NCBI GenBank assembly: GCA_964036275.1
Contig: OZ038433.1
Span: 12,796,446 to 12,860,445 of the forward strand
Length of the DNA: 64,000 bases
Reading direction: 5' to 3'
From: Litoditis marina
Taxonomy: Eukaryota > Nematoda > Chromadorea > Rhabditida > Rhabditidae
Shown here piece after piece: positions 12,201 through 22,832 of the stretch. Both the position numbers and the translations under genes were made by a program. The number at the start of each line of letters is the position of its first letter. Positions within the stretch are counted from its first letter, which is position 1. The notes beneath the pieces are model-generated. The model made no database searches. It saw only the letters and a program-made list of their open reading frames with translations, and was not told the DNA's origin.

Positions 12201-15200
12201 TCAAAATTTGTCCATGTAACTTACATGGCTACTTGAGCTTACAAAATACGGCCACAGAACTATAATGTGGTTTCTATATGTAACCGGGTTTTTCGGTAAC
12301 CTACCCGGTTTTTGGTAACCCTTCTTCTAGGTTACCATCATAAGTAACCGAAAGGTAACCTAAAATTAAAAGCCGGTTACCTGTTTTTCTAAAGAAAAGT
12401 GGGGTTTTACCGTTTGTTTGTACGGTAACCTAAATTTAGTTTTAGGTTACCTACCGGTTACCTGTGAGGTAACCTAAAAAAGTATTACCATAAACCGGTC
12501 AGGTTACCAAAAACCCGATTAGATATAGAATTGGCCTACAAATGTGTCGAAAACATGAATGCGTTGAATAAACATTCTAAATATTCTAAATAGTTGACGT
12601 CATTTTCTATTTTGAAGGGCGGAATGTTTCTTGGTTGTGAATTCGGCCTCGCGGCTCTCTATGTCTGGGCGATTGGAATCTTGGCGGCCGGCCAAAGTTC
12701 CACCATGACCGGAACGTATGCCGGACAGTTCGTCATGGAGGTGGGGTTGATACTCTACGAACATCTTGTAAAACAGTTACGTGAAACTTGACTATTTCGG
12801 TTAGCAAACGTGCTTTTTGAGATGAAATGTTGAATTTTGATTTGTCCACAACTCTGAAGTTGAAAACCGAGTTGTTTACCAAGGTTCGCCGAGAACCCAA
12901 GTTGTTACTCAAGGATCAGACTTTTTACCGAGAACTTGGTGCACAATTGTGCACCAATCTTCGATTTCACAACTCGATATCAACTAGTGACCAATTTGGT
13001 GGGGCAAACCTTGGTAAACAACTCGGTATTTAACTTCAGAGAATAAACGGGATCTGAGCGGGACCGTTTGTTATGGAGGTGGGTTCGGACTAGAACAACT
13101 GAAAGTGAAATAATCAAGTGGAACGTGACAAAACTTCAACTCTAAGTCTAGTGCAAAATCACACTTGTCATATAAATGTGAGGCGGAGAGGAAAACAATC
13201 GTTGAGCGATACTTTATGTTCTGAAAAAAAGAATCGCCAGTATATACTGTAGGATGTCACGTAGAACTGACGGAGAGTACATTATAGCAGGGTTTCATCC
13301 GTATATCCTAGCCGAAATCGAAAATAGTTTACGATTCGCGATTATATGCTGTAGTTGTCCACGTAGGAAGGAGAGAGACAATATAATGTGTACATATACT
13401 GTAACACGTAAAAAAGACGGAGACTATAGTATTTCAGGGCTTCATCCGTATTTCGTGGCAGAAATGAACGATACTTCGCGAACTGCTGTTATATACTGTA
13501 GTTGTCCACGTTAGAAATGAGAGAATATAATGTGGGCACATACTGTAGGACTTCACGTATAAGTGAGGGAGACTATGGTATTTCAGGGCTTCATCCGTAT
13601 TTCATGACCAAAATGGAAGCGAGTTCTGTTGACGCGAGCCATCGCCATCGCACCAACTCTGGCGGTCACATTCTATGCAAAGGGAGTCTACAATCTGACA
13701 GGTATAGATATAGGGGATGCCAAATTTATAATTTTATGTCTCTCCGCGGGATCGAACCTGCGAGCAAAAGTTTCGTAGTCAAGCGCTAACCATTATGCTA
13801 CGAGAACCCATTACGGCCAAGCTTTGGAATCGAGGACGTGTGTCTGTACACAGCGAACATTGAGATCTACAGTACCCATTCGCCTTCCCGTCGGCGACGA
13901 CTATAGGTAGTGGCCAAACATTTGTTGTAGTTTGATCACGATACAGGTTATTATTCTCGAATTTCAACCGAGAATTAACGGGACCAAACTATAAACACAG
14001 TGTGCTAGATCAACACACACCGAAAAGGCTTGATTTAAGAAGAGCTAACGCTATGAACTTTGTACTTTGCTCTGGCACTATTGTGCTCCCCACATTTTGC
14101 GTCATTCGACGTGCTTTAATATTTAAATCACTCGAAAGTAAGTTGTCAAATAGTTGCCTTACTGCTAGTCATGCACAGTCACTTTGGTTGCCGAGTCACG
14201 TCATTATTCGTGAGAGCGCAATGAGACGTGAGTAACCGATTATTTTCCCAGTTTTGCTGGGGAAAGTGGGAAAAAATTTGAAAATGTCGAACTAAAAAAT
14301 ACAAATTGTGAATTTCATTCATTTATCTACATTTAAGGAATGTGGCATCAGAGAAAGAGAAGAAAATAAAGAAATATTCGAAGCCATAAGATTTTAAATG
14401 GTCTACAGTTCACTTTTTGTGCGATGTTGTATCGATTTCATCGTAAAACAGTTATTACGTTAGACATCGTACAAAAAGTAATTTTATATGATTTTCAATT
14501 ATCTTTTTATCTTGCTTTCTGGTTTTGCAGGCATGAACGACCTGTTGAACTGTGTGCAGATGGTACAGCTCCCATTTGCTCTGATTCCAATAATCACCTT
14601 CACTTCGAGCCGGAAAATCATGCACGACTTCAAGAGTTCCAAGTGAGTATTCTGGTGTGAATGCTCAGGTGAAAAGTCAGGAGACTAATAAGCCCAAAAG
14701 CGAAGATTTTTGGTGATCGTCCTAAAACCTGACCTAAAAGGGCCGTGGATCTGGTAACGACCACGTACTACTCTTGATAGTCTTTCATTTCCCGATAGTA
14801 CGCTAGGGTGAGCAGGAAAAATAAACTAAATCTAGCATTTGAGACGAAAATCGTCATTCTACGCGGCCCGATTAGGCCCTGATAGGGTGATTTCGGCTAC
14901 GAAAATCGCGGACCTAAAAGGAACCTTTGGCCTTTTGACTTTTCGCCTATGTTTCGCCCTATAGAGCAACCAAATGATATGAACAAAACTTCTCTGAACT
15001 CAACTCACAGTATTTCCGAAAAGGTGACATTACAGTCAGTAGTCTCTCGGTTATATACCGTTAGTCAATTGCACAGTCACGTGAACATGTTAAGCACAGC
15101 AGAACTCCAAAACGTGCATTAGAATGCTGACTTTACGGGACTATTCAATTTACATCCAGTATAGTCAGAACTGGCTGGAACGGTGTGTGTGGGTCTGGTC

Positions 15201-17049
15201 TAATGTGTTTGTAGTTTGATCTTTATGCGTTCCGATCGGTTTTGTAGTGGGTGCCAAATTTATATATTTCTGTCTCTCGCCGGAATCGAACCTGCGAGGA
15301 AAGGTTTCGGATTGTTGCGCGAACCACTGCACTACGAATGTCGATAACCAGCAAGCTTTCGAATCGAATACATGCGTGCGTACACAGCGGAAGTGAGATC
15401 TACAGTACCCTCCCCCATTTCCGTTGGCGACCAAATGCCGAGCGAACTACAATAAAAAATGGTCGTCCATACCTCGGAGAAATAATAAATGTTATTTAAA
15501 TCCAGTCTGCTCTAGGCAGATATCAATTTTTTGCGAAATCAAACTTCAACATTTTTACGTTCAACTTCGAAGTATGAATAACTGCTTTTGGCTGTTGCAT
15601 AAAACTAATTGCGTTGAATATGAAAGTCTTTAGTGTATTGTTTTAACACTTTAACTTCTGTGTATAAATAAGTACGTTTTCCAGAAGTTTTCAAGTATTC
15701 GCGCTCGCTGCTACTGTTCTTATTCTGAGTATAAATGGGTATTTCATAATTGACTATGGCTAAACGGTCGATAAATAATTACTTGTGCATTGAAAATGTG
15801 AAAAGTTCACTCTAGTCAAACCTATACTCGTCGCCAACGGAGAGGCGGTAGGGTACTGTATATCTCACTTTCCGCTGTGTACGGACACATGTCTCCGATT
15901 TCCAAGCTCTCTAGTTATCGGCTCTTGCAGCGGAGTGGTTACCGCCTGGCCTACGAAACTTTTGCTCGCAGGTTCGATTCCGGCGAGACAACAATTTTGA
16001 AATTTGGCTTGCCCTATGAAAGGTTATGATCAAACTACAACTTTATATGTATGACTTTGAACGAATGCTTTTTTCCAGAAGTTTCCAACTGTTTGCGCTG
16101 GCAGCTACCGGCCTAATTCTGAGCATAAACGTGTATTTCATAATAGACTACGTGTCAACGGCTCTGGGAACAGAGTGGTATGTCTATGCTGCACTCTCCA
16201 TCCCCACTGTTGTCTATGTACTATTCGTGGCCTATTTGGTGAGTTATATTGATTTATATACAAACGATGTTCTCAAAATGTTTCAGCTAGTTTGTATCAC
16301 GTTTCTGTAGCCATATTGATTAGTAATTTGAGTGATTAGGAATCACACATGTATGAAATTCAAAGTTGAAATTGTTTGGGGTGTATGCAGTGCATGGAGA
16401 GCTAACCACAATCTTACAATCGTTTACTGTCTAGACTTTATTTTTGTATTGGTTAAAGGGGGCAGAAAAGAAATCTAGTTAAGGTACCCCGGGGTACCTA
16501 AATATAACGTTGCGTGCGCCAAAACAGGTAAACACGTGTCAACCGTAGGCAAATTAGGTTCGTTAGTTTGAATTAAAAGTTATACTCATTGGTTTGTCTT
16601 GATAAGCTCGTTTATATTAACTTTCCTTTCTGTCCCCCTTTAACGCACCTTAATGTTTCAGACCATTTACTGTTTCGTTGCCTGTGGATTCATCGACGAC
16701 TCGGTGGTGAGTATACAGAACGATTACTAGTTTAATTGTGAATTCAAAAACTGTTAAATGAGAAAGGTCGAAAGTGTAAGGTGTTTCATGTATCTATACT
16801 GTTCTGACAGCATAATTATTGGCTGAAACATTTGGAATTCAATGGCAGATTCACAGAAGTGTAATTTTCATCATAATCTGAAATAATAAAATGTAATAAA
16901 CTACAAAAAAATTGATTATCGATTATTTGCAGACCATTCGCGGTTTCCACTTCACGCGCGATTTCGCGAACGACGCGCCTTGGCTGCGCGACGCGGATAA
17001 AACGAATGAGGGATTCGAAGAGTCTACGAATACGATTGATAGGTTGTGA
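6277..17049 (+). CDS. NRAMP/SMF-family divalent metal transporter, 14 exons, in-frame TGA in exon 10
   Basis: Proton-coupled Mn/Fe transporter of the NRAMP (DMT1/SMF) family. Exons: 6277-6438, 6970-7089, 8393-8488, 9169-9299, 9548-9686, 10370-10525, 10800-10958, 11708-11794, 12618-12740, 13587-13701, 14531-14642, 16079-16238, 16662-16706, 16933-17049. All phases join, giving about 573 codons, the family's usual size. The N-terminus is acidic (EMEEDYDDF). TM1 carries the metal-binding DPGN motif (exon 2) and TM6 carries MPHNLYLHS (exon 6). Exon 8 has an NNT sequon in an extracellular loop; exon 9 has the family block [14 protein letters not shown]. The C-terminal tail is hydrophilic. Oddity: exon 10 reads [18 protein letters not shown], with TGA at 13605-13607 where relatives have Trp. 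The gene is therefore a recent pseudogene, is recoded, or carries a sequence error; every other exon is intact. I cannot tell smf-1, -2 and -3 orthology apart. Confidence 0.88.
6705..6897. mobile_element. MITE with GGGGGCAGAAAGG ends, copy 1
   Basis: Left end AAAGGGGGGCAGAAAGGAAA, right end CTTTCCTTTCTGCCCTCC; internal GGTACCGCGGGGTACC palindrome. In transporter intron 1. Confidence 0.85.
7221..7342. mobile_element. Palindromic MITE, copy 2
   Basis: AAAGAAGGACGATTATGTGG; same loop as copy 1; in transporter intron 2. Confidence 0.85.
7879..8008. mobile_element. CACGTG-rich short repeat, copy 3
   Basis: Same family, in intron 2 of the transporter, next to a fragment of the GCGTCTCCTCA palindromic family. 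Confidence 0.65.
8307..8352. repeat. Fragment of the GGTTACC element
   Basis: CTCGGTTACCTGTCAGGTAA, just before transporter exon 3. Confidence 0.6.
8628..8672 (+). repeat. Echo of transporter exon 3 3' end inside intron 3
   Basis: This stretch resembles 8454-8497, the end of exon 3 plus its donor. Both read GTTGT.AGTGGAAAACAC followed by TGGCTGAGGT or TGACTGAGGT. The copy has an in-frame TGA, so it cannot replace the exon. The neighbouring GATCTATCATCAAATC motif is also doubled (8512 and 8551). Confidence 0.7.
9969..10017 (+). repeat. Echo of transporter exon 6 5' end with its acceptor
   Basis: CAG followed by TACGTGGTAGTCTCTCCG is identical to the acceptor and start of exon 6 at 10367. It continues with a related CATCTGCAGTCCATCTTTTC and then degrades into an A-run. 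It encodes [14 protein letters not shown] against [14 protein letters not shown] of the real exon and ends without a donor. Confidence 0.8.
11029..11092 (+). repeat. Echo of transporter exon 7 3' end and donor
   Basis: The end of exon 7 (TTCCACAAAACGAATGCGGA) and the first ~35 bases of intron 7, including the donor GTGAGTAACTATGAAA, occur twice about 97 bp apart (10934 and 11034). The second copy retains a full donor consensus and could act as a decoy or alternative 5' splice site. Confidence 0.8.
12012..12262. mobile_element. MITE with long inverted ends
   Basis: GTGGCCGTATTTTGTAAGCT at the left is inverted as AGCTTACAAAATACGGCCAC at the right, with arms of about 45 bp. In transporter intron 8. 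Confidence 0.85.
12268..12537. mobile_element. GGTTACC-rich element, copy 2
   Basis: Full length, in transporter intron 8, next to the MITE at 12012-12262. Confidence 0.85.
12846..13042. mobile_element. MITE with CTCTGAAGTTGAAAACCGAG ends, copy 1
   Basis: The right end AACTCGGTATTTAACTTCAG is the inverse. Related to 47611-47822. Confidence 0.8.
13061..13086 (+). repeat. Echo of transporter exon 9 3' end
   Basis: GGACCGTTTGTTATGGAG followed by GTGGGTT parallels the last bases of exon 9 (GGACAGTTCGTCATGGAG then GTGGGGTT at 12722). It follows directly on a MITE (12846-13042). Confidence 0.65.
13254..13586 (+). repeat. Two tandem degraded copies of the exon 10 start and its upstream intron
   Basis: A unit of about 165 bp occurs twice (13254 and 13400) before the true exon 10 acceptor (13586). 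Each copy contains CAGGG(C/T)TTCATCCGTAT, that is an acceptor plus GFIRIS. The codon after Ser is TAG in copy 1, TGG in copy 2 and TGA in the exon itself. Neither upstream copy continues into the rest of the exon. Confidence 0.8.
13709..13905 (-). repeat. tRNA-like SINE/MITE family C, copy 3
   Basis: Reverse orientation, starting within 8 bp of the transporter exon 10 donor. B box reads GATCGAACCTG on the plus strand. Confidence 0.8.
15057..15168. mobile_element. CACGTG-rich short repeat, copy 4
   Basis: Same family, in intron 11 of the transporter, with an internal deletion. Confidence 0.65.
15245..15433 (-). repeat. tRNA-like SINE/MITE family C, copy 4
   Basis: Reverse orientation, missing the last few bases (ends at CGTTGGCGACCA). 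In transporter intron 11. Confidence 0.75.
15681..15764 (+). repeat. Duplicated 5' half of transporter exon 12
   Basis: CCAG followed by AAGTTTTCAAGTATTCGCG mirrors the acceptor and start of exon 12 at 16079. The translation [17 protein letters not shown], then GYFIIDYG and a stop, matches [17 protein letters not shown] and VYFIIDYV of the real exon. Many differences are synonymous, which suggests the copy once coded; it now ends in TAA and has no donor. Confidence 0.85.
15823..16017 (+). repeat. tRNA-like SINE/MITE family C, copy 5
   Basis: Forward copy 60 bp before transporter exon 12; with copy 4 it forms an inverted pair around the duplicated exon 12 fragment. Confidence 0.75.
16455..16648. 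mobile_element. MITE with GGGGGCAGAAAGG ends, copy 2
   Basis: Opposite internal orientation; GGTACCCCGGGGTACC palindrome; in transporter intron 12. Confidence 0.85.
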
Positions 17050-17160
17050 GATGGAGATACAGTCTCTTTCACTTTCGTGGATACTTTTAAAAACGTATGT
17101 ATTGATAGGTTGTGAGATGGAAATAAGAACAGTTGATAGGTTGTGGGATAGAGATGGTTT
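17032..17160 (+). repeat. Three local copies of the transporter stop-codon region
   Basis: ATTGATAGGTTGTGAGATGG, which contains the stop codon of the transporter, is repeated at about 17099 and, degraded, at 17133. The copies lie in the presumed 3' UTR. This is the 3'-terminal member of the echo pattern seen along the gene. Confidence 0.7.
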
Positions 17161-18321
17161 AGTAAAGAGTAAAGGTGGGATAGAGACAATCGTGGATAGT
17201 TCTCGGGAAGAAATGTTTTCATGAATTCTGAAGAAAAAAAACTCGTGTATTTGCCACATTGTCGTAACTTTAATACAGGTACGCACGAGCTCGATTGACG
17301 ATGTAGCTTGACGACTGACATTTTGTAAGATAAGGTTATAGGACTAGAAATATTGGTTGAACCGTGTGCTTCAAAGTATATAGTAAAGTACTATGAGAAC
17401 TATATTGTCTAGAACACGCAATCAGATACTTTGAATTCGTAGAGTTACCAAGTAAGTTGTGGGGAGTGTAGAATATGAGTTGTAGTTGTAGCTTGTTAAT
17501 ATCAAGCTCACGCCACGAAATAACGAATAACGAAGTAAATTGACTGGATGGGCATGCTTTTCTGTTTTCCAAAGCGGTGATAGAATAATTTGATGTCATT
17601 TTTTGAGATTTTTAACTTTTGGAAAAACGTTAGGATCACGTAATCGGGTTTCTATCACTATCACTACCATCTATCAAAACTGTTCGAAAGATTTCTATGA
17701 ATACTGAAAATACCTACAAATGGGTAGAAATGATACTAATTGTGCCTATCAGCAAAATGTATATTGTCAGAGACGAACGCGTAAACTGTGAAGTTATCAT
17801 GTCAAATAAATTATTCGAATCAGTTATGTATGCATCTCTTGTCCACATTTGGCAAATGTTTTATTCTCCATGTACAGTACAAAAAATGTCCTCAAAATTC
17901 GTTAAAGTGCCTCTTATAGTATCTTTTCAAGGAAACGAAAATTTTTGGACTCCGGCATTTTCTTTTGCACCTTTGGTACGACATGCAACCAAAATCTTTA
18001 CGTAAAAACAATGTTTTCTGTTGAACGCTTCTCGTCATGAGAAACACTTTTCTCTTTTCTCTCTTTTTCACATACACATTTGCTTCCACATATTTCCGAA
18101 AATGGAAAACACAAGTCATTTTTCAATGTTCACTCGATTCTGTCTTCTCTTTATATCTCACATGTTTACATCTTGAATATTGTTATGAAGAGAACACTAA
18201 AAGCACACAATAACCATTGTTAATTGTCATAGTTAACTTATAGTTTGGTTGGATTTCGAATTATAGTTCATGGAGAAAGTTGCTTTTTAAGAATGAAAAA
18301 CAGAATAGTCACTGTTTATTG
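17161..18321. other. Intergenic region without a supported gene
   Basis: Convergent 3' ends of the transporter (+) and the cysteine-rich gene (-). Open frames here are short and lack splice partners. Confidence 0.5.
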
Positions 18322-21069
18322 TCAGTTTGTCAGTAGCATGTTGAGTATGAGACAGGAGAAGAGGGCGGGGCCAGTCGAGATGCTAATCTCCTCCTCTTCC
18401 ATACCAGAGCCGTCTGCCGAATCTAAAATCACGAGTATTAGTTTATTAGTTTTTTGTTTATTAGAGAGCTGAGAGTAGACAATCTCAAACGTTTCAATTG
18501 AAAGCGAAGAGGTAAAGTTACATCGTCGCGAATCAAGTTCAGTTCCTAAAAACACAAATTGCGAAAAGGGAGTGAAGATACAATGTCCCAGGATTTGCCC
18601 CGAAGAGATATTGTGGATTCGTTTTTAAAAAAGGTGTATGTTTGCTTTTTCCCAAAGCAACATACCGTACCCCACTGTTTCAGATTTTTTTCTATCGAAA
18701 TCAGACGATTGTAGTGTTTGGTCACTTTCTATTGGAGGAACTTTTTTGGTAAACTTTTCGAATTCTGAAACGCGAACTGACCTCCAGAACCGGAGCCTTC
18801 GTCTTCCGTCTCATTTCCGGATGCTTCTACGCCAGAAGAGAGAATCAATTGGTCATCCGCAAAAACTGGAAGACAAACAGTCAAAAATATATAATAGATT
18901 ATCAGATAAAGTTTTGTTTTGGTGAAAAACTATTAGTTTTTAAGTATAGAGCATTTGTGATTCCAGCAGAATTTCTCAATTAGGACGTGTATTAAACTAC
19001 AACTAAGTACATCAAATACAGACTACAAATATCAAACTACAGAGATTTGTTTACTTCAGAGCATTATACCCACCGCTGTTCGTCTTCTCTTCAGAAGATT
19101 TCCGATCCATTTTTTCCGGTGACTCTTTTTCATCATAAACAGATTCGGGAGAGCTATCATCGAGTGTTCCGGAACTTTCCTGACTGTCTTCTGTAGTCGA
19201 CGTAACCAGTACTTCCGCTTCAGAATCGGTAGACATGACTTCTACTTCTTCCGTCGTGACTTCTTCTAGACCGTTGTCCTCCGTCAGATCTTCAGAATCT
19301 CCACTAACTTTCTCAGTTGCTGCTCCCTCGTCGTTTCCAACAGTCGCTTCATTGTTTTCTGAACCTTCTGAATTGACCTTCGTGATGTCGATGTCATCTG
19401 TATCTTCCTCGACCGTCATGTCTTCTTTGATGTCGTCAGCTTCTTCAGATTTTGCCATCGCTTTCGTTTCATCTTCAGCCTCGCGTTTCTCTCTTCTGTT
19501 TCTGTTTCTCAGAAAAACTAAAAAAAAAGCTGATAAGTATTTTTTCAAATCTTCCACCACTAGTGAATGTGCCATACAAGACCTTTTTGGCTTCTATCGA
19601 AAACCTTCACAGAAAAACGTTTCTAGGAATGAAATTGAAATGTGCGAGCTCATTTTATGTTTAGGTCGATGGTAGATAAACAAAAACTACACAAATATTT
19701 GAAAGCTCACTAGAGTTCAAGAAATCAACTCGAAAAACTGTTTTGGGAAGGTGCTCTTATTCCGATACATGCATTGGCATTAATTTACCGACCTCTCATA
19801 AAGCCGAATCTAACTACAAACTACAAACACCAACCGTCTTCCATGTTTTCTCTGATCGTATCCACTATTTTCTGGTTGCTCCAGGACTTGGCGTTGATTC
19901 TATTGATTATTCCAGTGCAACCTCCCGTTTGACAGCAGAACTCCAGAGTCTCTTGTTCTTTGTCTTTGGTCATGTTTTGGAAGGCCAACTGAAAAAATAA
20001 AGTTGATCAAATTGAAAGAACCCAGCCGGATCCCGATCTCAAACATTGAACAAATGACAACTTTACTAAGAACTTCGTGAAAACTGAACACATCTACTTG
20101 TTTGAATACATATTTGTAGATTTTCTCAGTTTAGAACGGAGAAAAACGAAACAGAAACTGCATGAAATTCTATTTAGATTTTTAAAATTACTCTTCCCCT
20201 TCACAGAATTTGGAATGAAAATCAAACTAACGCAATCAAGTGTGTTGTCAGATTTGCAGCCAGTTGAAAGGGAGAAGTCACCTTCTTGGAGCTCCAGAGT
20301 TCTGAAATACAAAAAATCAAAGATTAAAATGAAAAATTCTGAAAATCGAATAATTTTACTGAATTTTGCAGGTCACCCACGGATCAATAAGTGTTCATCA
20401 AATTCTGCAGGTTTCACTACAAGATAATGATTCTATACATAAATACAAAATAGCAGTGCAAAAATGGAAAAATGGTTTCTGGCGAACTTCTCGAAACAAC
20501 AAACAACAAACAACAACAACAACAACAACAACAACGACGAAACAACAAAGGCCAGCATGGTAAGGAGGCCAACTAGTGCCAATAATTATTTACAACTTGT
20601 TGTACTTGGGAGAGGGGAATAGTAGAAAAAACCCCTAAATCAGCTCAACTCGAACCAAAAGTGAAACTTACATAATGCATCCGACGCCAGAACAATCCTC
20701 AGTTGAGAAGTTTTCAGTGTTAAACGAAGCGCGGGAAGAAGTACCTGGAATTGATAACTTAAATAATACATATATGAACATTCTCGATGAAGAAGAGAAT
20801 TTCTGGTCAAATAACCTGATATTTATATAAAGAATTAGTTATTTTATCTTCATTCAGTTCTTAAAATTTTATGAGTGTGATGAGGTTCAAGTATGGAAAA
20901 AAAGACGATGAAAAGTTATACAAAAAGGTGGATTCGTAACTGTATTGCACACTGTAGGTTACTGTATCAACACGAAATAGTTACCTTGCAAGCATTCGAT
21001 AGTCGCAGCCCGTTGAATGGTCAGTAGAAGTACGGTAGCGGAGAGAAGAGAAGAGCAGCCACTCCTCAT
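18322..21069 (-). CDS. Predicted secreted Ly6/ET-like cysteine-rich protein with acidic stalk and GPI-type C-terminus
   Basis: Seven exons in phase on the minus strand: 21069-20985, 20744-20672, 20301-20232, 19988-19835, 19517-19074, 18865-18791, 18422-18322; about 333 residues. Exon 1 is a signal peptide (MRSGCSSLLSATVLLLTIQ). Exons 1-4 hold a small disulphide module with spacing C-x(n)-DCSGVGC-x(n)-GC-x7-C-x(n)-FCCQTGGC, like nematode Ly6/ET modules. Exons 5-6 form a long Glu/Asp/Ser/Thr-rich stalk opening with dibasic sites (RNRR, EKR). The last exon ends in a hydrophobic tail (GPALFSCLILNMLLTN) with no cytoplasmic residues, as in GPI-anchor signals. If the exon 5 donor at 19073 is not used, the frame runs to a stop at 19051 and gives a shorter protein without the hydrophobic tail. 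Function unknown; the Ly6-like label is inferred from cysteine spacing only. Confidence 0.7.
20495..20546. repeat. (CAA)n microsatellite
   Basis: Run of CAACAA units in intron 2 of the cysteine-rich gene. Confidence 0.9.
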
Positions 21070-21388
21070 CCTGTTAGTGTCAGTGAATGAAGAGAGAAAG
21101 GAACGAACGGGTTGGAATCACGTGAGAGTTACGTGAACAAGTTTCCGATCGGGAAATTTCCGGAAACTCGTTGGTTTCCGGGACAATCTCGAGAAGTTTC
21201 CGATTTTCGAGAACAGTTTCCTGTTTTCAGCGCGGACGAAAGTCGTCTGCGCTTTTTTCCCAGGGAAATTGGTAAAGTCTTAGACAAATTTTCCAGGGGC
21301 AGAGAAACAGAAAACATTGTTACCTGACCAAACTAGCATATTAACATCTGCTGTACTGTTTTCTAAACATCTCGTTGACATTGAAGTA

Positions 21389-21572
21389 TATAGTCGTCGC
21401 CAATGGAAAGGGAGGAGGGTACTGTATATCTCACTTTCCGCTGTGGCCGCACAAATGTTTTAATTCCACAACTTGTCTGTAATAGCGCAGTAGTTAGCGT
21501 CCTGCTACAATTTTTTCCTCGCAGGTTCGACTCCGGCGAGAGACAGGAATATATAAATTTGGCACTTACTAT
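21389..21572 (+). repeat. tRNA-like SINE/MITE family C, copy 6
   Basis: Begins TATAGTCGTCGCCAATGGAA; A-box-like TAGCGCAGTAGTTAGCGTC; B box GGTTCGACTCC; ends GGCACTTACTATG. Confidence 0.75.
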
Positions 21573-22262
21573 GGTCCCCTCCCTTTTTCAGTTTGACGGG
21601 AAATAGAATCGTTCCCAACAAATCTCCGCTAAATGGGCGGCGACAGATCGGCTGATCTTCGACGAAAACGTGTGCGGGTCAGAGAGACCGACACCTAGAC
21701 TCTCTGCGTCTCAGCGACTACCACGCTCCTTCGATCTAATTCGATCGCCAATCGAATTTCAAATCAGACCAGTACGGTGTATGTTCCCCTATTCGCTGTG
21801 TTTCGAACTTTTTTAGAAAAGTTTTTGGTCAGAATTCATGCTGCACGACGTTTTCGCGACTACTTGCCTCTTTCTTTCTTTTTTTCTCTCTTTTTCTCTC
21901 TTCTTCCTTTTCTTCCTTTTCAGATTTTCTTTCTCGATTTTTGGAGATTCTCGAGATTTTTCGATCATTACATCATGGTCTTCCTCTACAGCTTTTGTTC
22001 TAAAGTGTGAGTTTCATTCGAGTTTTTTTCGGTAAAAACACCATTATTTTGTATCCTCACTGGCGTTTTCCAAAACAAACAATTCAATACAAAAGTCACA
22101 AAATTAAGTATAAGTCAATTTTTTCAGTTTTTTCATTTCAATTTTTTCCAATTTTCTCACCAATTCCAACTTTATTCATAGCTTCTAGCATAGCTGGTTT
22201 CCGAAATCTTCCAACTAACGATCTTTAAAAAATAGGAACATAGCACCACAAAGATTTATTGC

Positions 22263-22832
22263 TCAAGGGTTGTACTCGATGGGGAGGTTCTTTCTGCGGA
22301 CCATTCCGTCTCCCTGGAACCATTCCCTGCGGAACTGCTTGGCAGCTCCATCGGGGGTGTTGGTCCACTCGATGGTGATACGGTCGTTGTTGGTGTCCTC
22401 CTGTCCGTAGGCGAAGGCGTCGCAAGACACAGCCATGAGGATGGCCTCCTTGGGGTCGAGAACTCCGCTTCCGGGGTCAACACCAAGACGCTTCATGTTG
22501 GTCGTCTTGATGGCCCATCCGATACGGCGAGCGGATGAGTTGGTGATCTGAAAAAAATGAGAGTAAGAAGAGAGCGAAATAGAGAAGGAAAAAGAGAAAA
22601 GGAGAGAGATAGGAAAGAATAGAAGACGTTTAACGGATTCACGATAGACTGAGGCTTATAGAATAGATAGAGAAAGCGAGATATAGAGAGAGAAAGAGAG
22701 AGAGGAGAGAAAGATAGAGAGAGGAATTAGTACCTTGATGTGGTAGGTGTGCTTGTCATCGTAGGGGGCGTTGAAGACGATCTTCGTGCCAGGCTGGGTG
22801 TTGATGTCTCCGGGAGGTACAGATTGGGCCAT
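22263..22832 (-). CDS. msp: Major sperm protein, copy 1
   Basis: Nematode sperm cytoskeletal protein that polymerises to drive amoeboid movement and also acts as an oocyte-maturation signal. Exon 1 22832-22734 (33 codons, begins [15 protein letters not shown]); intron 22733-22548 (186 bp, purine-rich on the plus strand); exon 2 22547-22263 (94 codons, ends [18 protein letters not shown] then IEYNP). The 127-residue total is the exact family length. The immunoglobulin-like MSP fold motifs [11 protein letters not shown] and [15 protein letters not shown] are intact. The stop codon is followed two bases later by AATAAA, so the 3' UTR is very short. A TATATAAG box and a shared ~100-bp upstream block precede it. 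It differs from the other copies by silent changes. Confidence 0.97.

Noticed and set aside
13605..13607. Selenocysteine at the TGA of the transporter
   Set aside because: Relatives have Trp here, no selenocysteine role is known in this family, and no insertion element was recognised.
18583..18925. A plus-strand gene starting MSQDLPRRDIVDSFLKK
   Set aside because: Its later exons would read antisense to two in-phase exons of the minus-strand cysteine-rich gene, and joining the middle exon creates a stop.
19235..19675. A Ser-rich plus-strand protein
   Set aside because: It is the antisense of the acidic exon 5 of the minus-strand gene.
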